Shown one piece after another: positions 55,441 to 64,000 of a stretch of 64,000 nt of DNA; position 1 is the first letter of the stretch, and each line of letters begins with the position of its first letter. The stretch is taken from assembly GCA_015698045.1 (NCBI GenBank), contig BLAL01000221.1, positions 1-64,000 of the forward strand, given 5' to 3'. The translations under genes and the position numbers were made by a program. Under the pieces are notes generated by a model. The model was not told where the DNA came from, ran no database searches, and was given only the letters and a program-made list of their open reading frames with translations. Origin of the DNA: Rhizophagus clarus. Taxonomy: Eukaryota > Glomeromycota > Glomeromycetes > Glomerales > Glomeraceae.

Positions 55441-56060
55441 AAGCAACTTTTCTTTGAAGAATTTTGTCTCCATTCTTGTGTTATTCGTTATTAGATTTTA
55501 AATTGCTTATTCTTATTTGGTTTCTTACTCTTTTTCTTTTGAAATATTCTCAACATCTAAGCCTTAACTATAAAAAATTTTTCCTCAATTCCCCTTCATA
55601 TAAATTCGAATTCTTCGTTCAATTTATTTTTCATATTCATTTACTGGTATCCGTTCAAATGTATTCTCGATGATATACCATCTTATCGGATGGATGAAAT
55701 AATTCGTAATTCCTTCTTCTATGATGGATCCTCTGGAAAATATTTATAGGGATGTTTACAATTTGGAATGGCTTAAATATAATGGAAAAATCTCGGTTAT
55801 TCCTTAGGTTTTAGTGAAATGTTTCTATGATTTGCATTCAGTGGTAAAATCTTATTTCTGTAATATTACGAAATACATCCTTCACGGCACATCCTTGCAA
55901 TTTTGACAGGATTACTTCATTACTCATTCCATTGTTTTTTTGTGAAGGTCTGAACTGGTATATTTGTGCTTCACCTAACTCAGATGAGCCCATATATTCA
56001 TTTCCATGTTTCCAGGATTCCATATTCCGCATCACTTCTTGATGTTGAGAATATGTTGAA
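55441..56060. other. Region with weak coding signal, gene not supported
   Basis: Base composition is less AT-biased than the surroundings. An open minus-strand frame at 55838-56035 (ESWKHGNEYMGSSELGEAQ) reads like real protein but has no neighbours in frame and no recognised family. It may be an eroded host gene on the minus strand. Confidence 0.25.
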
Positions 56061-59000
56061 GATATTCTATCGAATTATGATCATTGCGTTTCCTTGAACT
56101 AACCTTTCTGACAGGTGATACTTCAAAAGACACTGCAATTATCTTCTTTCCAAGAGACATTTATCGTTGCTGGACATATTAAATGTTGGTCTTTGGTTAC
56201 AAGATATTAATTCAATTTATTATCTGGATCTCATGTAGTGTGACCTGCGGTATAAGTGTTGCAACTTGCAACTATTTGCAACCTATGTGTCGTAATATTA
56301 CACCACTTGCAACACCTGTATCGTAAGTTTCGCTATAGTTGCAACCTAGGTTATAACCTAATTTGCAATCCAAAATGTCTTAATTATTATTTCCAGTAGC
56401 CTTAGTTACTAAACATATCGGACAGGAGCTCATCGTATACAAATAATATGGATGTAATTATTGCTATCAACATGAACTCAAGCTCTCTTACCCCTGGTTC
56501 TAGACTACGGGATAGATTATGTTGTCATATAGAACATAAAGAGACTTTTTTATAAGAAATAAACCCTCCAAAAGTACCTGTAAGACTGGAGAAATGTATT
56601 GTAAAGAGTTTGTTACCCGCATTTCAGCACCATTATATTTATTTATATCCAAATCTGGAAAAAAATTTAATGAGCTTCCTTTTTTTCCAATAAAATTGTT
56701 TAATAAAAAAAAAAAAAAGCAGACTAGACTTACTTTGGTAGCTGTCTATTTCTTTGAGACGCGGATATGGCAATATCCATACTCTCTGAATTGTGAATAT
56801 CAATGACTAATATGATTGATTTTTTACTGATGATCGTATAGTATAAAAATAATAAAATAATAAAATAGACTCTTAATGTTAATTACGAACGTAGGTACTT
56901 CGAAAAAAAATTAGAAAATTTTGTGAAAGAAATGATTATTAAAAAAAAAAAAAGAATGAATTACTTGTTCAATTTTTCGGTCGTACGATTGATTAACCGT
57001 ATTTGGGGAAATGTGATGATTTACTCGTGAAGAGATCTTGACAACTTTCTGTTCATTTATTTCTGTCACTGCACGTAGAATATAGATATCTGGGGATCTA
57101 AGGCCCGATCTTTACATGATTGAAGATGCGTTACGAAAAATCAAGGTGTGGAATTTGTCAGATGAAACTAGTAAAAATGTCGTCAATGAAGAGCATTTAT
57201 GAATTAGTTGTCATCAAGTAAAGGTTCAAACGCCCAGTTTTTGTTAGAAATGAATCGCCAGGTTGAATAAGATCACGTTACGCAGATGTTACACGTGAAT
57301 TAAAAACCATAGTACATTGAAGAATGAAAATACATTATTTACTATAAAATTCATTCAAAAAACTGCCGAATGACGCAAGTAATTTTTTATTACTCAATAG
57401 CTGTTTTTGCTCTATGTATTTATTATTGATACAAGCTGATGATAAAATATTGTATATAAGATATTGCACTTCATTTCCGGAACAGATTTCTTGCTTTTAC
57501 ACATAAGTACGATGAAGTATGAACTATGATGTGAATTCATTCTAATGTAACATAGAATAAAGAATTCTTTATGATGATATCCGTGTTCGGCTAATACTTA
57601 TCACCATTAATAGTGAAGTACATCAAAATTAATTAAAGTACGATTTATTGACGGTCCGATGTTTTAGAAAATTAAAAATCACGTACTTTCTGTCATCATT
57701 ATGTAAACAAATACGATTATTCGCTCGCTCACGAATAGTGGAACATTAGGAAGCATTTAAGGAAAAATTCCATAATGAAATTCGCTAATAAAATGACAAG
57801 TTCTACACGTAATGAATAAGCTGACCAATGATATTGCCTAAAAATGCGGATAAATTTCCTAATTCGAAATTGCTAAATTGTAAGGTTCCAAGGATAATAT
57901 TATTTCATTTCATTTAATATTAACATTATGCTTTTTTGCTTTCAATTTAAAGAACAATTTAAACAATTTTAAAATATTGTGTAATGATCATTAATGTTGT
58001 GAAATAATTGTACTCTCTTTTAATTTTTTATTTACAAGATTATTGGTAAGCGGATCCTGATAAATCCCCAAATTCAGAAATTAATAATCAGGTGTTATTA
58101 ATGCAAGAAATTTTAAAATTATATGCAAAATTTATAATTTGTAATTTCCAAATTAATTTTTGGCGGTATCGACATGTACATCGTAGCATAAAAAAAAAAA
58201 AAAAAAAAACTGGCAATTATTTTTTAAAAAAAAATTATTTGTATATATTTTTATAACCTAATTTTTTTTTTTGTTTTAATTATTTAATTTAACCCCCTGC
58301 AGATAATTTGTTTGTTGAAGCAGATCTGGAATCTCAGCTTCGAAAATTAGTAAAAAAATATTTTATATAAAATGATATATATATATATTTATACAAATTC
58401 TTTAAGGGATAGTACCCTAAGTAGTATATGTATGCAATGTTTAAATTTGACGATCTTCAGGAAAGAGGGAAGAAATATTTTTTCGTTGCACAGATCATAT
58501 GATATTACAAAAATAATTATCATGCAGGGTAACAGTAACCGAAACTTTGTGATCAGGTTAATTTAAAAGCTTTTAAACTCAAATAAGTAAGTAAATACAC
58601 TTATATATATAATTTTACCTATAATTAATTAAAAGGATTTAATTTAATTAGATCTAAATTTATATATAAACTAGGCTATGTAATAAATGGATTTCCAAAA
58701 TAAGATGATCTTAAGGTAAGGGCGTCATAGATATGTCAAATGTCAAACGTTATTCTAATAAACTTGTACTTTTCAGGTCTTTCTCTTTCACAATATCTAG
58801 TTTTTATCCAAGTGTGCATTGAATTTATTTATTGAAAACTTGTTTCTATTTATCTTTTTGTTTTTTTTAAAAAAATTTTCCCCCTCAGAATTTTTTGATG
58901 TCGGAAAAAAAAAAAATTTTTTTTTTTTTTTCGGAATGGTCAGATGATTATCCTTTAAGGCTGAAGGTTGAACATATACGCCATTTTGATTGTAAAAGAG

Positions 59001-59546
59001 AATTTTTTTTTTTTACTTTTTCATCACGTACCGGTGATATTAATAGGTCATTATCCTATTGGTCTTTTGGGGTTTAAAATATATATTTGGATGATCGAAA
59101 CCCTACAATAAATAAATAAACTATATTATTTTTATGTACTGCTTTGATATGCGGACAATGCACACATTCTTCGATTATCATGAATTATTATAGTAGTAGC
59201 TATTTACAGTATAATGTGAACCGTTACATGTGATAAACAAATGTCGTCAGTGTTATTCTTGGTTATATACCATCCTCCGTGACATTTAATTGTAGTATAA
59301 TCATTAGTTCGACGCTTTTGTAGACATTAGGTCAACACCAATTGATGTCCCTCCAAAAAATTTTGTATCTCAAAAACTTGACCACAAGTTTATATTAAAT
59401 AAATAAAAAATAAAATCGAAAAAAAAACTCACCAAAACAATTTATTTTATTTTTTTGGTTATTACGAATTCGACTAGTTATTCAAGAAGCAGGAAGAACA
59501 AAAAAAAAAATATTTTTTTTTTTGAAAAAAAAAAAAGGAAAAAAAA

Positions 59547-59577
<31 letters not shown>

Positions 59578-59940
59578 TTTTTTTTTTTATTCTAACCAAA
59601 AAATACGGCGTCACGTTTATTATTATTTTTTTTCGATAGCCGTGGTGAAAAACATAATAACTTATTGTTTCTCTTCATTTTTCGGCTTTTTCTTCTTATT
59701 CCATTTCTTCTTTCCCTTTTACTTTTTTTTTCATACCAGTTGTTTGTTTAACTAGTCGACATTCGCAAAAAAAAAAACTTTGTATTATAGTAAAAATATA
59801 GTTTTGTTAGAAAACTAAAAAAAAAAAAAAATTTGAAATTTAAAAATAATAAAAGTACGAAAATACTTTTAATTTCTATTTATTTATATAATATTATAAC
59901 CTACGGACCACTTATAAAAAAAAACGAGCGGGCTCGTACC
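56061..59940. other. Long intergenic stretch
   Basis: 56250-56380 holds several direct and inverted TTGCAACxT words in a 130-bp block. Otherwise there are only simple A/T runs (56705, 58189, 58905, 59501-59590). I see no gene, RNA or transposon. Confidence 0.4.
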
Positions 59941-59978
59941 CAATTGGTAGATGAACTTTAGCTAAGAATAGCTGTAAA

Positions 59979-59986
59979 TATAAAAG
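59979..59986 (+). promoter_or_regulatory. TATA-like box before the kinesin gene
   Basis: TATAAAAG, 85 bp upstream of the kinesin ATG at 60071, the only such word in the immediate upstream region. Confidence 0.4.
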
Positions 59987-60070
59987 ACGAACTATATTAA
60001 ATTATTCGTCACAGCCAGAGTAAAATTACTTACCCTCGAGAAGTTTTACATATAATTTTTTAACATAACA

Positions 60071-63000
60071 ATGGCCTCAACAGGAGGAGGATCAGAAAAG
60101 ACCTCAGTACAAGTGGGTAAGTAATATTCAAAGAAAATACTAAAAATGTCGCAATAATGTTTAATTCGATAGAGATCAGCACTTTCAATATTTTATGATC
60201 TATTTGATTATTAATTATATTTCGTAATTCTTATCTTAGTCGTTCGTATCAGACCAATCACAAACCAAGAAACATCAAATTTACCATCACGATTTCAACG
60301 TCAAGTTCTTACAACTTCTGCGCCAAATCAAGTTATTGTTCAGGCTGATAAAAAACAAGTATTTAGTTACGATTATGTATTTGGTCCCGAGTCAACACAA
60401 CAAGATGTATATGAAAAGGCTGTAGTAAAATTGGTTGATAATTTTTTAGAGGGTATGTGATTAATAGATTAATTGTAGGATTTTGTAGGATTTATAAATA
60501 CGCGGTTCATATTTGACGCGATTTCGCGTGATGAAATGAGAGTAACAAATTTTCACGTGTAGTACTCTTTCAAATGTTAAATTTTAATTTTAATTTTAAT
60601 TCTTCATATTTTTTATATTAGGTTATAACGTAACAATTTTAGCTTACGGTCAAACATCTTCGGGTAAAACACATACAATGGGTACAGCCGATAGTCATTC
60701 AATTCCACCTGAATCAAAGGGCATAATCCCTCGTGCAATGCAGACTTTATTTTCTTCAATGAATTCTACTCAATTTAAATCGCGAAAATTTTCTTTAAAA
60801 GTTTCTTTTATTGAAATATATAATGAGGATTTAATTGATCTTCTTGGTGAAAGTTTTGGTGATAGTAGGCCTCAAGTTACAATTCGTGAAGATACAAAAG
60901 GAAATATTATATGGAATGGATTACAAGAAATGAGAGTAAATAGTGTAGATGAAGTTATGGGGTGATTATTTTTATTTTTTTATTTTTTTTATTATTGTCT
61001 TTTTTAAAATTAATCAACCTCTCTTTATTTTTCGTTATGTAATTCTTTAATTAGATATTTAGCACGCGGTACTGCAAATCGTCAAGTTGGTGCAACTGAT
61101 ATGAATGCACAATCTTCGCGATCACACGCAATATTTTCCGTTACAATGATTCAACAAAAATTTGTTGGTTCATCCACAATTCAAGCACCTGCTCGACCTA
61201 GTACTCCATCAAAAATGCTTGAACCAAAATTTGGAATTCGACCACAATCAAGTATGAATAATTTACGACAAAGCAGACGATTTGATGAAGGGGAATTTGT
61301 TACAGTGACGAGTAAATTTCATTTTGTAGATTTGGCTGGAAGTGAGAGAGTAAGATTTTTTTTTTTTAATTCAAAAAAAAAAAAAAATGATACTTTGATT
61401 TTTGTTTACTAAGGTTTTTTTTTTACCTTTTTTTTTTGTATATATATAGCTAAAAAGATCTGCTGCGGTAGGAGATCGTGCTAAAGAAGGAATATCGATT
61501 AATTCTGGTTTACTTGCACTAGGAAATGTAATATCTGCTTTAGGTGATCCGAACAAAGCAAAACATACAACGCATATTCCATATCGAGATTCTAAACTTA
61601 CTAGATTATTACAAGATTCATTAGGTGGAAATGCTCAAACATTAATGATAGCTTGTGCTTCACCTGCAGAATATAATTTAAATGAGACTGTTAATACACT
61701 TAAATATGCGAATCGAGCGCGTAATATAAAAAATACGGCTTCAGTTAATCAAGAAGAAGTTGGATGGCATGATTTAGAACATTTACAAAATTTGGTCTTA
61801 AAATTAAGATCAGAAATCAAATCTTTAAAATCTGCTAATATGTCTAATAATGTAATAAATAATATTGTTAATGGTGGATCAAATAATAGTTCTGGAAGAA
61901 ATACTCCAACACTACTTACTCCTTCTAATAGTAATGATTCTACACCACCACCAAGTCGATTAGCTCGACCAAAATCTCCTCTAACAATTGTTACTTCAAA
62001 CATTGAACCTAAAACTGCAATTAATAAGAACAAAGACATTGAAGATCTAGAAGGTCAATTAGAGGAATTACAACGTTCATGTTCTAAATTGCCAATGCAT
62101 TTGGACAATTTTAATAATAATAAAAAGGAGGAAAAGAGTACAAAATATGATCCTGCTAGTTTTCAAGATGCAGTCGAACCTGTTATTGAAGAATATGAAA
62201 AATCAATATCTTCACTTGAAAGTCAATTAGCCCTTGTGCGTGCTGCTCTAAATCACACAGAGACGATGATGCATGATCAAGAAAGTAAGTTAGAGTATGC
62301 TGAACAGATAAATGAACAAAATAAGAATTTAATAATCGACTTGAAGAATAAGATAGCACAATATTGTGAACATGAAGAAACTTCAGAACGTTATATAAAA
62401 GATCTTGAATCTAAACTTGAAGATTACTCAGAGGAGCAAAAGAGAGATCAAGAGTTAATTAATGGATTAAAAAATGATATATCTCGATTGAAATCGAATG
62501 GATCTAATAATGAAGGTTATATTCAAGATCTAGAATCACGTTTATCATCGGGTGAAGAACAACTCACTAAATTTAATCAAATGATCGAACGACTTGAGAA
62601 ACGGCTTCAACAGAGAGAGTTGGATTATGTTGAATTAGAGGCCAAAATGAAACAAGCTAATACCGATGAAGAAAAGAAAATGTTGCTTGGCGCAATTGAT
62701 GAACGTGACCGTAGAATAATTCAACTTGAAGAGAAAGTGAATAAACTTATAATTGAACTTGAAAGATTAAAAAGATTAAAAGCTCAAGAATTTGAGCCAA
62801 ATAATCAACGAGCTACACATCAACGATCAGCTTCGATAGCGTCATTGACTTCCGAAGATGAAAAATCATTTGCTTCTTCACCAATACTAATAAGGGATGG
62901 TTCATCATTAAAAGATGAGCAAGATCGTTTATTAGCTGTTGATCTAGAAAAAAAATTGATTAAATTACAACAGACTCATGAAAAAACAGTTGAAGAATTC

Positions 63001-64000
63001 GATGAGATAAAAGCCAAGTATCAGACTTGTCTTAATGAAATAAATGAACTTCAGGCACAACTTAACGAAGCAAGAATGACAGGTTCAGAAATGTTTGATG
63101 ATTTCAGATATGCAACTCCATCAACGCCTTTGACACCGATATCACCGCAAAGTACTTTTTCCATGTCTCTTCCACAACAATTACGATTCGAAGAGTCTGG
63201 CAAAGATCCTTTTGATAATGGGTTGACTGCTATAAAAATGCGTGAACTCCATCGAAAATCCAAGTCTCTGTCAGGTGATATCAAAGGTTCAGAAAGACGA
63301 GATCTTGCTCACCTTGCAATTGTTCAAAAACTTCAAATGGAATTGAAGCAACTTGAATCACTTAATGAAGACAAGACGATAGGATTGGATGCTTTTAAAG
63401 AAGAATTTGCGCGCTTACAGATGAGTCATCGTGCAACTCTTGAGATTGTTGAAGAATTACGTGAAGAAATTAAAAAACGCGATACTATAGCACAGTTGGA
63501 AGTTATGTCTATTGTGTCAGCGGATCATTCTGGTCAACCGAATTCAAATTCTACAATAGAACTTGATGAACTTGAAATTGTAAGTAAACTTCGTGAAGAG
63601 GTTGAAAACCTTAAGGAAGAACAAAGACGAACAATTGAAAAAATTTCTGATTTTGAGAAAGAAAATGGTGACAAGAGCAAGGAAATTACAAAAATTGAAT
63701 CGAATATTAAAATTCTTCGAGATGAACTTCATCAAACAATTCAAAAACAGAATATCACTAATGACTTAGTCATAACTGACAATAAAGCTATTGAAGAGAA
63801 CGTTAACAAATTACAAATGAGAATTAATGAATTGGAAGATCAACTTGCTTATATTCAAGAAAATCAACGACTTGAAAAAATTGCGGAGGCAACCTCTAAA
63901 CTTGAAGGAAAAATTTTTGCAAAACCCGGTAAAAATGTAGGAATGTTTTCTGAAGAAGCTGAAAACGAAATTAAAACTCTTCGTATGAAAGTTGAAAAGC
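60071..64000 (+). CDS. Kinesin-4-like motor protein, 5' part (cut by window end)
   Basis: Plus-end-directed microtubule motor of the KIF4/KIF21 type. Exons 60071-60116, 60240-60452, 60622-60961, 61055-61349 and 61450-64000+ join in phase at GT-AG sites and give 1,148 residues before the window ends. The motor occupies about residues 10-400: P-loop GQTSSGKT at 96-103, switch I NAQSSRSH at 217-224, switch II DLAGSER at 292-298, then [17 protein letters not shown] and [12 protein letters not shown]. Between the strand after switch I and switch II sits a Ser/Pro-rich loop insert of about 50 residues. The rest is coiled coil with Ser/Thr/Pro-rich interruptions (for example [13 protein letters not shown]). 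No frame breaks seen, in contrast to everything else in the window; this is probably the functional host gene. Confidence 0.92.

Noticed and set aside
59522-59755. Lys/Phe-rich frame near 59.5 kb
   Set aside because: It begins in a long poly-A run and is a composition artefact.

Overview
The window is AT-rich eukaryotic DNA. Its only apparently intact host gene is a kinesin split by GT-AG introns, and most of the rest is transposons and decayed genes. The protein families (a RIM15-like kinase, Sel1-type repeats, a large-family Gag, a Maverick element), the AT bias and the transposon load fit a fungus. My inference is an arbuscular mycorrhizal fungus (Glomeromycotina, Rhizophagus-like); no rRNA or other species marker is present to prove it.

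1-14.35 kb is one Maverick/Polinton-type element with terminal inverted repeats of about 655 bp; the window starts inside the left one. It encodes an rve integrase with a chromodomain, a protein-primed-type DNA polymerase B, an SF3 (D5-like) helicase, an A32-like packaging ATPase, several small zinc-binding proteins and a coiled-coil protein. Where a Polinton normally carries jelly-roll capsid proteins and an adenovirus-type protease, this copy has a Ty3-type Gag followed by a retropepsin-like aspartyl protease. The two are joined across a slippery A9 run of canonical -1 frameshift form. The integrase, helicase, zinc-ribbon and one acidic-protein gene each carry one or two single-base frame breaks, so this copy is either decaying or affected by homopolymer sequence errors.

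14.4-22.8 kb holds a 12-unit, 122-bp satellite, poly-T and pyrimidine tracts, short repeated modules that look like micro-exons with splice signals, a foldback repeat, and two decayed multi-exon genes on the minus strand.

22.9-34.7 kb is a nest of transposons. A 190-bp repeat array was hit by a pogo/Tigger element (TA target duplication). That element was later hit by an autonomous hAT element (8-bp duplication), a hAT-type non-autonomous element (8-bp duplication), a 161-bp TA-flanked MITE, and an inverted-repeat-bounded element carrying an array of micro-exon-like modules. Removing the insertions leaves about 2.3 kb, the usual pogo/Tigger size. A second hAT-type element and a second MITE sit in the same array to the right.

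34.7-39.2 kb holds two copies of an AT-rich family with Mutator-like features, a second 112-bp satellite array and small MITEs. 39.8-46.9 kb is a cluster of decayed host genes, the clearest being a RIM15-like protein kinase that has lost its DFG motif. 47-50.5 kb is very AT-rich, with a tRNA-like half and a Sel1 relic. 50.5-54.6 kb is a dead LINE split by a Mutator-like element with a perfect 9-bp target duplication. 54.7-60.0 kb has little recognisable content. From 60,071 to the window end runs the 5' part of a kinesin-4-like gene with five exons, the last of them cut by the window edge.
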